A stretch of 64,000 bases of DNA, taken from Xylogone sp. PMI_703. Its lineage: Eukaryota > Ascomycota > Leotiomycetes. The stretch is from the NCBI GenBank assembly GCA_021399445.1, contig JAJTUQ010000007.1, forward strand, positions 124,001 to 188,000, given 5' to 3'. Position 1 is the stretch's first letter. Each line of letters starts with the position of its first letter. This document shows positions 10,896-22,551 of the stretch, piece after piece. The notes below the pieces were generated by a model. It searched no databases and had not been told where the DNA came from. It saw nothing but the letters and a program-made list of their open reading frames with translations. A program made the translations under genes and the position numbers.

Positions 10896-11446
10896 TAGAT
10901 ACGATCAGAGCAAAATCAATGCCAGCTAGACGTGTTAAAGTAGTGGTCTCATTACTGGGAGAATATAATACGGCTTTCAAAAAGGCTAGCCCATGTTCTT
11001 TAAATCAAACTCTCTTTCCTCTCGCCGATTATGTCTATATAGAAGGTTTCCCCCACTGGCCTCAAACTAATTGGGTCACGGTGATGCTATTACAACTTCT
11101 GCTTCAGTCGTCTGGGAAGCAAGGGTGGGAAGATGCTACCCATCCCCTTTGCTCCGAACATCGGGCGGAGCCTACGACACTTGTAACTACCCCGCTAGTT
11201 ATCGGCATACGGGCTTATGCAATGGATTTCAAGGCCTCCACCGGGCGCTGGACACGTCAATCCTGGTTAGGTTGTGAATGAAACAGTTCTCGAGCTGTTT
11301 GCACAACCAATGGTGCGCTGAACCGCTTGTAGCCGCGAAAGATAGGTAGGAGTACCAAGCTGTTATATTGGAAAACAAGGATTTAAAATAAGCATCAAAG
11401 TTTCATATAGTCCAGTCCAATAAATCCGTCCCTTGCTCAAGCCAAA
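10896..11446. promoter_or_regulatory. Spacer upstream of second MFS gene
   Basis: 551 bp between the tandem transporters. Two overlapping frames near 10919-11281 show no transporter or other motif and are read as chance. Confidence 0.35.
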
Positions 11447-12846
11447 ATGGATAACAGAACTGAAATCGAGCTACGCAGCCCAGATAATCAGCTTGACGGC
11501 CCGAGAGGAGCAGTACTCCAAGAATTGAAACCTGTAGACCGGGGACGGGATGCTTGGACTGTCCTCATCGCTGGGATTGCTTTTGAAGCCTTGTTTTGGG
11601 GTGAGTTTCTTTTCTTTCGACGGTATTTCTTTATGCGACGTGGCATGCGGACACTTTATCCTTGAATACCATATTGATTCTTCATCTAGGCTTTCCTATG
11701 AGCTTCGGCGTATTCCAAAATTACTATTCAAACCTGCCCGAATTCAAAGACGATACAACTAACATCGCTTTGATTGGTACTTTGGCGCAAGGCCTTTACT
11801 ATCTAGGTGCCCCCTTTTCTGCACTCCTAACAAAGAAGTACCCCAAGTATCAACGGCAGCAGATCTGGGCCGGTTGGCCCCTCTGCATATTGAGCCTGGT
11901 GGCCGCTTCATTTACACATTCAGTCAGCGGCCTTATCAGCACCCAGGGATTCCTCTATGGCCTTGGATTCGTGACCCTCTCGTATCCAATTGTCAGCATG
12001 TTGAATGAATGGTGGGTTGCTCGAAAAGGCATGGCGTTTGGTCTCATATCGGCTTCGTCAGGGCTTACAGGGACTTTTGTACCATCAGTCATGGACTTTC
12101 TGTTACAAAACTACGGGTATCGAACAACATTGCGATCGTGTGCTGTTGCTCTATTCATTCTCACAGCTCCGCTGATACCTTTGTTCAAAAGCCGCCTCCC
12201 AGCGTCTGAACACACAAGCCTCGCAAGGATTGACTGGGCATTCCTGAAACGACCGCTTTTTTGGATTTACGGATCCGCAGTCTTGGTTCAAGGGCTTGGT
12301 TTCTTCCTGCCTATCGTATTTCTGCCATCGTACGCTACTTCAGTCAATATTTCTTCCGCTCGAGGTGCTGCCCTTCTGGCTGTGATGTCCGCCGCACAGG
12401 TTCTTGGACAGTTTGCCTTCGGCTACATGTCAGACAAGAAATTATCAGTGGGGATTCTTTCCACTGTGTGCTGTGTAGCCGGTGCAGCTGCTTCATTGAC
12501 GTTATGGGGACTAGGAACATCTGTTCCCTTATTCATTGGCTTCAGCCTCGTATACGGCTTTTTCGGGTTTGGATTTGGTACTATGCGTGTTGCAATGGGT
12601 CGAGCTATTGATAATGATCCTGCCGCTATTTTTGTACTCTTTGCCATCTTCGTTTTCTTTCAGGGAATTGGAAATATTCTTGTAGGTCCATTAAGCGCGG
12701 CTTTGCTGACTGAACCGATCGTTCGTGGGCACTTTGGGGCAGGACGGTATGCTGGACTGATTTTATTAACCGGTACATCGTCGAGCTTGGCAGCACTGAT
12801 TGTTGGGCTCTGGCACAGTTGGAAATATCTCGTTTTACAACGGTAG
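11447..12846 (+). CDS. MFS transporter, monocarboxylate-transporter-like (2)
   Basis: Same MCT-like family as the neighbour at 9357. Two exons, 11447-11600 and 11690-12846, with an 89-bp intron, give 436 residues. The order of motifs is the same: KPVDRGRDAWTVLI before TM1, MSFGVFQNYY after it, WWVARKGMAFGLISASSG in the TM4-5 region, FGYMSDKK in the central loop, then a conserved hydrophobic C-terminal half ending in LVLQR. The first intron falls at the same place as in the neighbour, after the LFWG / LVWG codon run, so the two probably arose by tandem duplication followed by intron loss or gain and strong divergence. The frame is intact. Confidence 0.86.
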
Positions 12847-13549
12847 ATATTCTAGCGTAACGCCAAATTCTCAACCCGCGGCAAGTACTGGCTTTCACGG
12901 AATTTAGGACACGGACGGAGTTTATATCCTCCTTAACCGTGCTCAACTCCACTTACAAAGAAACTGGAATCACGTCTATCCGGTATATAAACCGACTATT
13001 ATGAGTACTAGAGTTGACCTTGTGGTCTTTCAAGTTAGCAATCTAAATTATGATCTCTGAGAATTCTTCCAAACCTGAATTTCAAATACAAATATAAAAA
13101 TGACATTTGTCCAGGGCCCAAAGGCGAAAATTTGCTATTTATCAAAATTAATGGGCTTATCGCGCCTCTAGACGTTAATCAGTTGGCTCCAGTGGTGTTT
13201 ACTGCTCAGGAAAAAGCAGTTTACTTCGCCCAGAGCGCCACACCAGCATAACAACAGGCCGCATAATTGGTCAGGTGGGCTTCAAATTCGAATGCCAGTT
13301 CTAATAAAACTAAGTAAAAGGCGCCATTTGTTATACTTAAATATGCGAATATGAAGCCTACAGTAGTTTAAATTATTGATAGGGCGCTTATACATCGTGG
13401 ATAAATATGCATGTTAGCTGATAGGATTGCCATTGTGAAGGACGTTACAAAGCCTTTGATTGACAAGCTATGAGCTTAAATATCAGCACACTATCCAAAT
13501 GGAGCGGGTTACACAGCCAGCAAAGCCTATGTTAACTAGCAAATAACTT
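12847..13549. other. AT-rich spacer, no gene seen
   Basis: No credible frame. The composition becomes more AT-rich and TpA-rich toward the aldehyde dehydrogenase relic, in keeping with decay. Confidence 0.4.
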
Positions 13550-13918
13550 CCTATAGGATGCGTATAAAGCTGACGCTAAGTTGTTAGATGAGATGGCAGT
13601 TATTGTGATCAGACTTACAACTTATTGACTCTTACCACTATAATAGACGTTAAACCTACAGACACAATCTTCTACGAAGAAATATTTGCTCTAGTAGCAA
13701 TCCTGACTGTCATTGAAGATGAAAATGAAGCAATTAAAGTGGCTAATAATACCCTTTACGGGCTAAATGCAGCCGTGCACTCTCGCGATGTACTTGCTGC
13801 ACTGCGAGTTACAAAGCGGGTTGAGGCTGGAAAGGTCTATATTAATACTATCATCGAGCTTGATGAGGCAACTACACCAATTTGGAGACACCAAGAAGAG
13901 CGAATGGTGCTGAAATAA
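13550..13918 (+). pseudogene. Aldehyde dehydrogenase C-terminal relic
   Basis: The frame at 13625-13918 reads like the late part of an NAD(P)-dependent aldehyde dehydrogenase: a TDTIFYEEIFALVAIL segment (family E-x-FGPV), DENEAIKVANNTLYGLNAAV (cofactor-side helix and YGL box), then GKVYINT and LDEATTP, the latter resembling the salicylaldehyde-dehydrogenase subgroup. Just upstream, another frame carries a KADAKLLDEMAV segment consistent with the preceding family region, separated by a frameshift and stops. The catalytic Cys and Glu regions and the whole N-terminal half are missing, and the normal C-terminal glycine-rich end is scrambled. A dead gene fragment, possibly a lost pathway enzyme. 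Confidence 0.65.
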
Positions 13919-14819
13919 CGGCAAATATGCCTTGAGGGAATTCTCGATTGGGGGGACAATCACCATTCATGATCCATCTATTTCCGGCAATCAATTTGAA
14001 TCATATTAAGTAATTTGGGAATGTGCAGCTGTATATATAATCAACTTAGCCAGTGTTGTGACCCTCGTCATGGATTCATAAATAGAGGAGTAAGTACGGT
14101 TAATGATATCTAATTATTAAACTCATGATCTATCTATCAACACGATCCTATGCTTCCATCAATGATTGAATGGCTCTAATTAACCTATTCTACGCTATCA
14201 AAATATCAAGAGGAAACCAACAGTCATACTCCCCAGAGCCGTTCCTCTCTGAGTACCATGATTTCATAATTACCACTGAACGCTGGCGAGTTACTTGCAA
14301 ATGCCATGACAATGGTAATCCAAAAGACGATACCACCTGATACCATTGGATCGGGTTGCATTTTCTAACCATTATAGTGCTTGGTCAATTTGAACGGAAA
14401 TCTGGCAAGTGGTTCTATCCTTAGGATGGAAGCTATTAGGGGCCGTAATAGATACGACTAACACAGCAGCCGGAATTTGGGAACTATCTTTAATCGGTAA
14501 CTTTAGTTATGGCTGACATTGTACTATATCCAATATTTAAAGATTGTTCATTAACAGTCAATTGATTAAAGCCAACCTAAACGCTTAGAATTGGGCCGGA
14601 GAGCAAACACTTGAAGCTCAATGGATATTATAACACCAAGTCAGAGTCGAGCGTATGCTACGGCAAGATGGCGGCGCGGTCTAATAATTCGTGAGTTATA
14701 ATTCATTGATGCTGATGCTTAGAATCTACTATACTCCCAAAGCCCTGTTGAAATTATGAAGTCATCACGGGTAAGCCGTAGACGCTCTTCAAACACTCTA
14801 GGAAACAGCAGAGCGCAGT
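13919..14819. other. AT-rich spacer, no gene seen
   Basis: About 900 bp with stops in all frames apart from short chance ORFs, many TA dinucleotides and no recognised repeat. Confidence 0.4.
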
Positions 14820-15137
14820 TCAGACGTTTGGTTCTGGGTTTTCGGTATTCTCACGCCCTTCTTGAACAAGTATTCGTGCCGCCGAAGATGCATGGCGGAA
14901 TTTGGCAGCAGCTACATAATCCCGATCCGTGAGCCACATATCAACAGCCGCCTTGTTGGGAAACTCCAGGATCACCATGCGTTCGGTAAACGGTTCACCC
15001 TCAGCCGTGAGAACGTCGTCACCCCGCGTAAGAAATTGACCACCATACCGCTTCACGGTGGGTGGTGTTAAAGCAGTATACTTTCGATAAGTTTCGGGAT
15101 CATGGATTGCCATTGTGGCGACCACATATGCGACCAT
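14820..15137 (-). CDS. DUF1330 family protein
   Basis: A 105-residue single-exon protein with the DUF1330 pattern (dimeric alpha/beta-barrel, ferredoxin-like fold): MVAYVVATMAIHDPETYRKY at the start, VKRYGGQFLTRG in the centre (the family GG-(K/R)-(F/Y)-L-x-RGG box), EGEPFTERMVILEFP and AVDMWLTDRDYVAAAKFRHA. Length fits the family (about 95-110). Bacterial and fungal members are small cytosolic proteins of uncertain function, and related folds occur as tailoring or cyclase-like proteins in metabolite clusters. The frame is intact. It starts divergently from the aminotransferase at 15676 with 538 bp between. Confidence 0.8.
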   Translation of the reverse strand: MVAYVVATMAIHDPETYRKYTALTPPTVKRYGGQFLTRGDDVLTAEGEPFTERMVILEFPNKAAVDMWLTDRDYVAAAKFRHASSAARILVQEGRENTENPEPNV

Positions 15138-15675
15138 GGTGCCTCTTAGATACCACTGAATGAGACTGCTATAGTTGAGCCTGTGTCCGCGCGTAATACT
15201 GCTCTCGGGTGATCGAGACTGCAGAGAGTATTTGAAATGTATGGAGAGCTAAAGAATAACTCGAGATATTTCTCAGCTGGAGGGGAAACAGAGTGCTCTT
15301 ATAAGTGCTTTTATAGATCACCCTAGTGCTCAAGTTGAGGTGATAGTTCCGGTGATTGTGCTTAGACACTCAGACTTTCTAGCTTCTTTCATAGGGAAAG
15401 CTAAGGTAGATTTGCAATTGAAATCTGCTAATATTTTCTAGGATAGTGTTGCTAGTCCATCTACTATCTAGTATGCATGGAGTCTGCACGTTTGCATAAC
15501 GATGAGAATGCTGTGTGCGCCTAGCCTACTTTTGTTAATAATCATTAAGTTACTAACAACCCCCTTCTTATTCCATTGATCATCACAGCATATGTAGTGA
15601 AATAATATCCTATTTTCTTGAAACATTCTTTTCTACTACCACTTCCATATCGTCGCCAACCCATTTGTTCTCATA
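15138..15675. promoter_or_regulatory. Divergent promoter region
   Basis: Separates the starts of the DUF1330 gene and the aminotransferase. An AT-rich, pyrimidine-rich leader precedes the 15676 ATG. No specific site recognised. Confidence 0.35.
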
Positions 15676-16938
15676 ATGTCAGTCAACGATAGTTCTTCCA
15701 CGCAAAAAGGTGGAAGCGGCTGTCCTCTCGATGCCTCCAGATTACATATTCAACGGAACCAAAATCTTCGAACAGTTTCCTGGAGTGGGATTCACTCAAG
15801 CGTATCCCAGAGTATTGGGACAGACCACATGCTCATCGCACGCTGGAAAATAAACCGAGGCTGGGCAGATCCTGAAATTGTCCCCTATGATAATTTCACA
15901 ATTCCTCCCACCGCTTCATGTCTGCATTATGCTACTCAATGTTTCGAAGGTATGAAAGTATATCGTGGTCATGACGGGCTTTTACGACTCTTCAGACCCA
16001 ATCGTAACTGTGAGCGTCTCAGGAGGAGTGCTCTTCAAGTCAGTCTTCCCACGTTTGACCCTTGCCAACTTGAACGCCTCATTATGTCTCTGGTGGCTGT
16101 TGATGGGCCTAGGTGGCTCCCTGGAGAGACCTGTCGAGGAAAATCTCTGTACATTCGTCCAGCGATGATCGCGGATGGTCCGGAAATCGGGGTCCGTCTC
16201 CCTCAAGCAGCGCTATTGTTTGTCATCATGTTAGCATGGCCCGAGCTGCCACGAACGAATTTGACAGAAGGGTTGAAATTGATCACGTCCCATAAGGATT
16301 CAATCCGAGCCTGGCCAGGGGGGACCGGAAGTGCAAAAATAGGGGCGAACTATGGCCCTAACTTTGTCAATTTGGGTCAAGCGCAGTCTCTGGGATTTGA
16401 TCAAGTGCTATGGCTATTTGGAGACAAAGGTTTAGTCACTGAAGCAGGAGCAAGCAACTTTTTTGTAGTGTGGAGGACTACTGAGGGCGCTGTACAATTG
16501 ATAACTGCACCATTGGATGATAATATCATTCTCCCTGGTGTGACTAGAGACAGTGTTCTCGACATGGCTCGCAAAAGACTAACAAAAGAAAGTAGTCTTG
16601 ATCTCTCCTACGAACCTCTAGAAGCGATGGAGCAACATTTCACGATAGATGATATTCACAGAGCAGTCAAAGAGGGGCGATTGATGGAATCTTTTGTCTC
16701 TGGAACAGCGGTATGGACACTTTCACCCATGCCTCACAGTAATACTAATTGGCAACCATAGTACTTTATCACACCTGTTACTGGTATACGGTGGTGTGAA
16801 GAAGACATATGTATTCCTATGACCTCCACAACGTATAACTCATACGCAGAATTGTTCAGGAGGTGGCTCTCAGAAATTATGTATGGTGTTGTTCAGGATC
16901 CTTGGGCAGTGGAAGTAATAGAGAAGCAATTAGAATAG
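15676..16938 (+). CDS. Branched-chain amino acid aminotransferase
   Basis: PLP enzyme (fold type IV) that interconverts Leu/Ile/Val and their 2-oxo acids. Exons 15676-16710 and 16762-16938, with a 51-bp intron (GTATGG...ACTAAT...TAG), give 403 residues. Seen: HYATQCFEGMKVYRG (about 84-98), RLFRPNRNCERLRRSA, the PLP-lysine segment GSAKIGANYGP with Lys about 221, TEAGASNFFVVW (about 255), and the C-terminal WLSEIMYG. All key blocks of eukaryotic-type BCATs are present and in frame, although without the intron the frame would end 60 residues early. No mitochondrial presequence is obvious, so a cytosolic isoform is likely. Placed among transporter, enoyl-reductase and bZIP genes it is probably a dedicated pathway copy, as TOXF is in the HC-toxin locus, rather than the housekeeping enzyme. 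Confidence 0.9.
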
Positions 16939-17352
16939 GGCACGGATATGGATGTTGCTGGGACCGCCTGCGATATTTGTAGTGGTAACCTTGTATTTAA
17001 GGAAATTCAAACGCCTGGTTTGTTTAATCTATCTGCGCACGCTGTGGTAACTGCGCACTCGGTACATACATATTGCGATCCATACAGTGGGACCGAGGCT
17101 TTATGTCTATACCCCAATTAGAATAGTGTAAATTTGCAGAAAGTCTTCAAGTCGCACAACCTGTGGGCTTCGAGCCAAAAAAAGATGATGTTGAGACCTA
17201 GTTGGATCAACATTTTGGATCGACCAAGTCGTACCATTCGAGCCAAATTTTGTGACTAAAGAGGCAAATTCATGCACATAGAAGTAAATTAATAAGTGAT
17301 CAATTATTAACTAGCATCGGCATGGTTTCGATTGAGGGCTTCGATCGCTATG
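16939..17352. other. Intergenic, no gene seen
   Basis: 3' flank of the aminotransferase up to the miniature element. Nothing recognised. Confidence 0.4.
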
Positions 17353-17360
17353 ATAAGTCA

Positions 17361-18012
17361 AGGGTACACTTAAATGCACACAGCGTTTACCTAAACGCAC
17401 ACCAAATCACCGATATCGGAAGCGCTTGAACCAACAAAACAGTATCACGTGTTTGCACAAATAAACAGCATTTTACAGCAATAGATTATACGTATTAGCG
17501 TACAGTATGGGCTACACAGTACAGTATGGGCTACACAGTATCGCCAACGCCCTACGGCCGTTGGCTCCTTTTGACATGCTTACAGGCCTACGGCCCTGTA
17601 AGCGAAGCCCTGTAGGGCCAGAGCCTGTAGGGCCAGAGCCTGTAGGGCCAGAGCCTGTAGGGCCAGAGCCTGTAGGGCCAGAGCCTGTAGGGCCAGAGCC
17701 TGTAGGGCCAGAGCCTGTAGGGCCAGAGCCTGTAGGGCCAGAGCCTGTAGGGCCAGAGCCTGTAGGGCCAGAGCCTGTAGGGCCAGAGCCTGTAGGGCCA
17801 GAGCCTGTAGGGCCAGAGCTATATAAGCCAACTCACACTGTAACACCTATATTAGATATTAGAAACTAGATTCAAGATTGTAATACAATTAATCAGCACA
17901 GATTACTCTGGTTAATACAGATTTGTGTGAGCACTTAGAGTTGTGCGCATGTTCCCCGATATCGGTGATTTGGTGTGCATTTAGGTAAACGCTGTGTGCA
18001 TTTAAGTGTACC
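17361..18012 (+). mobile_element. hAT-like miniature element (MITE) with minisatellite core
   Basis: A 652-bp element with terminal inverted repeats of about 57 bp: the left end reads GGTACACTTAAATGCACACA and the right end is its complement, both continuing inward through GTTTACCTAAA, CACACCAAATCACC and the self-complementary GATATC. The 8-bp string ATAAGTCA occurs immediately outside both ends (17353-17360 and 18013-18020), as expected for a hAT-type target-site duplication; the left end has two extra bases (AG). There is no transposase frame, so it is non-autonomous. The inside holds a 19-bp perfect tandem duplication (17502-17539) and a GC-rich minisatellite. Confidence 0.85.
17611..17820 (+). 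repeat. 15-bp minisatellite, 14 units
   Basis: Unit TGTAGGGCCAGAGCC repeated 14 times head to tail, essentially without variation except the last base. 15 bp is a multiple of three, so all six frames stay open across it, giving false ORFs of 120 and 88 residues on the two strands ((VGPEP)n and (LALQA)n). The near-perfect copies point to recent expansion or ongoing homogenisation inside the miniature element. Confidence 0.95.
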
Positions 18013-18020
18013 ATAAGTCA

Positions 18021-18431
18021 ATTACCACATCATATTTCTCTAACAGTGATCATTACCTAACTACACCTAAACAGAGAAGGTTAATTGTCTCAAAGGTGTA
18101 ATAGCATGTAACTTAACACGAACCTCGTGTTAAATAAGCTACAAAGGAGATTACTGGCGGCCCTGCTTGCGTAAGAGAGTTTGAGAATTTTGTTGGAAGT
18201 TATCATATCGCAGACAGATACAGGACTTCAATGAATATCGAAATGAGTAGCTATATCCACAGAAGCTATAGATAGACGCTTAATGAATACATATTGTCAC
18301 GCAATTCACACCTTCCACATCCATACCTCCCTCTTGCACGATCTAATTCCTCCCTCGCTCTTGCGATTAGCCAATACAAACACTAGAACCTACTTCAAGA
18401 TATTATATTTTCAATAACCCAACTTGCATGG
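18021..18431. other. Intergenic, no gene seen
   Basis: 3' flank of the enoyl-reductase gene up to the miniature element; nothing recognised. Confidence 0.4.
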
Positions 18432-19841
18432 TCACTCGATATCAGGATAAACTGAGAAACAGATCTTCTCATTCGAGACCTTTCCGGCCCGAGTCAACTC
18501 GACGGCTTTTGCTAACGCATCAGGACTAAGCCGCCCAAGTGAATTTATAGGTCGTGGCTTTATTTTCCCGTCCGATACAGCATCGAAGAGTTGACTACTA
18601 AACTCGGCGCTTAGAATGTGATTCTCGTAATGGATCTATTGGGCATATTAGTACGGTACCAAGAAGGTAAAATGAGTCTCTAATGCGAGCCATTAAATAA
18701 TGAACGGGACGTTTTACTTACAGGCCAATGAAATTTGCCCCTGTAGCTATGCTCTTTCAGAAATGCTGTAAATACGAAGACGTCACAAACTTTCACATTT
18801 CCTGGGATGTTTTCCGTATGAGTTTTGCCGGGCCTGACCGTACACAAGAGGGCATTCGGAGTACCTAGTAGACGCGCCGCTTGAGAGGATGACGCTTCGC
18901 TTCCAACCGTATCGAACATAGCCCTCAAATTGGGGTAGCTCTCATGAACCTGTTGAACCATGTTGGGATCATCACGATCGAAGATTGCCTTTGCACCAGA
19001 CTGATAAACATCTCCCATATTCTTGTGGCTGCATATAGAGAGCGTTGGGATGCAGTGGATTGCCGCTATTTGATGGGCAAAACATCCAACACTAGCTGTA
19101 GATAATTTATAAGCCTTTTTGATATGATAAAGAGCTCACATAGGTGTTAAGGACACTTACTGCTGCCCCCCAAGATCATGACAGGATCACTCGCTTCCTT
19201 GTTTTGCTTAAGGCCAAGGCAATCACTTGAAAATAACGCCAGAAAAGCAGTAGTCGCTGCGAGAGGAATAGTTGCTGCCTCCTCCAACGTAATATTGCTA
19301 GGAATCTTGAAGGCTATTTGTTCGTCGGCAATGCAAAGCTCGCTATGACCGGTTTCTCAGTGACGTTGCTAAAGCTCAAACGTCTAGCAATGCAAATAAT
19401 TGAGGCCTACCTGAATGCCCCCAATCCCGCGACCTCTCCTGTTTGAGTCAGAATTGGGATTGGAGCGGTAAATTACCACATTCTGGGGATCTCATGAAGC
19501 AGACTCACCACCCCATACAAATGCCGCTACTTTATCTCCAATGGAGAATTTCGTGACACTACTGCCCAATTCCTGCACTGTTCCGGCAAAATCACAACCC
19601 AGAACCGCACCATCTCCGAATGCCTTCAGGTCAAATGCCAGCACTAAAGCTCTTTTATTTAATTTGATCTTAATGGGGTAGCATGGGCTTGTAACTTACT
19701 GTCTGTTGGATTGAAAGCTGCATAATGAACCCTGACCAATATCTGACGCTTTTCAAGCGTTGGTAGTTTAACCATATCTTCGACGAAAGCGTTACCGTGC
19801 TGCACCACCGCTCTAGAATGCAGGCTCTCCGCCATCATCAC
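18432..19841 (-). CDS. Trans-acting enoyl-reductase-like protein (LovC/ToxD family)
   Basis: Zinc-independent medium-chain dehydrogenase/reductase. Six exons (19841-19700, 19643-19509, 19438-19411, 19342-19161, 19095-18722, 18635-18432) sum to 1065 nt, 354 residues, with every border GT...AG and in phase. Seen in order: HYAAFNPTDSK near the N-terminus, GAVLGCDFAGTV, GDKVAAFVWGGE, IPSNITLEEAATIPLAATTA, the NADPH-binding ILGGSSTSVG, AKAIFDRDDP and FDTVGSE, then GKIKPRPINSLGRL near the end. This layout and length match stand-alone enoyl reductases that act in trans with highly reducing PKS or PKS-NRPS enzymes (LovC, ToxD), with no zinc ligands visible. No such synthase is in the window, so the partner is missing, elsewhere or lost. 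A general quinone-oxidoreductase role is the alternative. Confidence 0.85.
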
Positions 19842-20518
19842 AGTTGATATAGATTCGCTCCTGATATCTTGGGTTCACGGAAGTATGTGGCACTCTATGG
19901 AGGGGTGTGCCGGTAATCAGCCCCTCTTGGTATTAACGGTTGTTTATGGAAAATGATCTCAGAATAGTGGGTTCTCTTGGTCTTAGGTGAAATATCCGAA
20001 GTGAACTTCTAGTAATGCTGGCTGTTGAACTTAGTAATTTGTAGGAGGTCAAGGTAGATAAGGAGCTGTTGCAAGATTACTGGCTGCGGTTCAACACTTC
20101 CGGAGTCAGAGGTGAACTTAGCTAACTTATGAAAATGAATCGACTATAAGGAATCTTGTAAGCCCCTGTGACCACAAGCCAGGCTTTGGAGGTAAACTCG
20201 GATAATATTTTGAGTTGAAGTGCTGCGTTCTGCATTGTAGTTTTTTTGTGCAACATATATATCGTAAACACGATTCCTGCAATATCCCGTAGATTCTTCA
20301 TATCTCTTATCCTAGGAGAACTTCCACACCAAATCGCGCGTTCCGCGACAGGCACTTGAAGACCTTAATCCAATTGTGGCGTTGAGTGGCACTATTACTA
20401 ATTGTGTTGTTAGTAAGTTAATCGCGGTTCGCCTTGCACATAGGCCACAGCTCTGTCGACCGAAAGCTACTCCGCGACGTTTCCACCTACTCATTACTCA
20501 CTCATTACTGTCTGTATC
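19842..20518. promoter_or_regulatory. Divergent promoter region
   Basis: 677 bp between the starts of the leftward enoyl-reductase-like gene and the rightward bZIP gene, which probably carries both promoters. No binding site was assigned. Confidence 0.35.
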
Positions 20519-22551
20519 ATGAATAGCAATTCTAGCAGAACTCCGACGCAGGGGCGACCGCGGAAATCTGTCAATGATTCTGACGCTTTGGAAGATAGGA
20601 AGTGGGTATCCAGGGTGATGCGATCCATCAAACACATACTGACTCCCTCTATAGGAAATTGCGAAATCGACTGTCCCAACAGGCCTACAGGAAAAGACAG
20701 AATGCTTACATCCTCGAACTGGAACAGCGAATGGAACGGATGGGTAAGGCCGATAATGACAGAATTGTAACCTTAGAGGAAGAGAACCGGCAACTCCGTC
20801 GACAGCTAGTATCGTTCGTCAATAAGTTAGAGAGAGCCAATGCATCGTTACACTCACTGTCAGTTACGATGAATAAGGCTCTGGAAGGATCCGTACGTAA
20901 GCCAAATTATCGCTCTAGATGCTAATTATTGTTTGAACTAGCTAATCCAGTGGCAGGTTCTCCGGGGCCAGGAAGAGGAAAGCCTGTCTCCGCAGCCACA
21001 GCCCACTGGTGACACAACGGCTCCAACTGAAAACTCATCAAAGATTCTGCATACCGGGGCTCCATCGGCATCAGAAGACTTGGTGCCACCCGAAGGTTCT
21101 GAGAAAATCCCGCTATCATGTCAAATCGATGACCTGGTTTACGGTAATTCCCAGAGTGCTGACACATCCGGTCTTCAGTCCACATATACTCTAGATATCT
21201 CAAACAGCGCAGATTCGATGCTCCGCAACCGACGAATATTGGGGGACCTAGTACAGCTAAGGGAAATAGAGTTTTCAACTTCACCACAGGAGTTTGCCTC
21301 TACGTCCTCTGGCACGTCTGTTGCCATGAACTTCGACCATTCTTTATTCCCTGCTTTCCATGCCATCACAAATCATGAGTCATCTACCTCTGATAATTCG
21401 GGTAGTCTATTGCAGCGGCTTCTACACGACCCCTTGTCACCTTCGATCCATCAAACACGCTCAGAAGATCTCGGTACTGGCCTCCCTGATGTATGGTCGT
21501 ACAGCTATCAGATGGGCCCCTCAGCTTACCACTCTGCCTTAAGCAATATTAGCCTAGACTCAAAAATGCTAGCGTCTACTAACTCCTATCTTTCCGATCA
21601 TATCACAGCAATTCAAGGCTGCCTATGGGCAAAGTGGCAATATGTGGAGCTCCCACAAAATTCGAAGGTCAGCTTGTAAGTTGAATGTCCCTACAAAATT
21701 CCTTTGTATGCTAAAGCTTGTGTTTATCAAATCAGAGGTCAGTTGAATCTATCAGCGTCCCTCATGCTGTCAATGTTCCACTCCTTGAATCGACCGCTAG
21801 CAATGGCGTGGTACATCTCTACGAAACTATACCACCACGTGGCTGCACTCACTATGTGGCAAATGAAGCCGACAAGAGAGATGTATGCTCGGCTCCATCC
21901 ACGATACAGGCCCTCAGCATTGCAACTCACCGAAACATATCCCATCGTCATCGATTGGGTGCCATTTTCTGTCCTTAGAGATAAACTTATCCTTCTCCAC
22001 TCTGCAAATCCTTTTTTGGATGAAATCGTTTGCGATCTATCCACTGCATACGTAGTGGAGACTGATCTCTCAAAGTTAGTTGCTTCCGAGGCGCCAACAT
22101 TAGGATATGTCAAAGTATGGGACCTTATCCAAGCGATGTACGAGAATGACTCTGATCACACAGGTCAGTTTGAGAGTCGAAATATAGTTAAAGTGTCAAT
22201 AAATCAAGGCTACTAACAGCTAACCTAGGTGATGAAGTGAAAGATATCACCCTTCCAGCTCCTTCAGCTGGTGTACTATTTCACAACAAAGATTACGCTC
22301 GTTTGGCATTCAGGACCCTCGGTATGGACGATGGCGTGTCGATATATAAGGTTGACCCAGCAATTTTTGCCAAGTATCCGGAACTATATGAGCCGAACTG
22401 TGATATTCTCGCCTCTGGTACTCCACTTCTTCGGGAGGAGCAAACATCCATTCCCCGACCGGCAGCTTTGAATAAGTCAGCTGTTAGTATCTATAGACAC
22501 TTCGCTGACTGGTCTCTCAATGCCATTCTTAACACGCAATATCTTGTATAA
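20519..22551 (+). CDS. bZIP transcription factor with DUF3425 domain
   Basis: Nuclear regulator. Five exons (20519-20601, 20655-20892, 20951-21675, 21736-22163, 22229-22551) sum to 1797 nt, 598 residues, all in phase. The basic region NRLSQQAYRKRQ (about 32-43) is split from its N-terminal part by the first intron and is followed by a leucine-zipper-like helix with LEEENRQLRRQL. The middle is Ser/Thr/Pro-rich and probably disordered. The C-terminal half fits DUF3425: a hydrophobic YISTKLYHHVAALTMWQM segment, PIVIDWVPFSVLRDKLI, GYVKVWDLIQAM and a late MDDGVSIYKVDPAIFAKYPE. bZIP-DUF3425 proteins are frequent pathway regulators in fungal clusters. Its divergent pairing with the enoyl-reductase-like gene supports a local role. 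Confidence 0.88.

Noticed and set aside
10919..11281. 120-residue ORF between the MFS genes
   Set aside because: No motif, overlaps another frame of similar openness, and lacks hydrophobic or family patterns.
16711..16761. Aminotransferase as truncated
   Set aside because: The apparent early stop is inside a 51-bp intron; the spliced frame gives the normal C-terminus.
17611..17820. CRISPR-like array
   Set aside because: Units are contiguous without spacers, and the organism is a eukaryote.
17507..17869. 120-residue plus-strand and 88-residue minus-strand repeat proteins
   Set aside because: Both are products of a 15-bp minisatellite inside a miniature transposon; a unit divisible by three keeps every frame open. 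No promoter or non-repeat domain supports them.
18432..19841. Enoyl-reductase-like gene as a pseudogene in pieces
   Set aside because: Single frames are short, but six exons join in phase with canonical borders and full family motifs.
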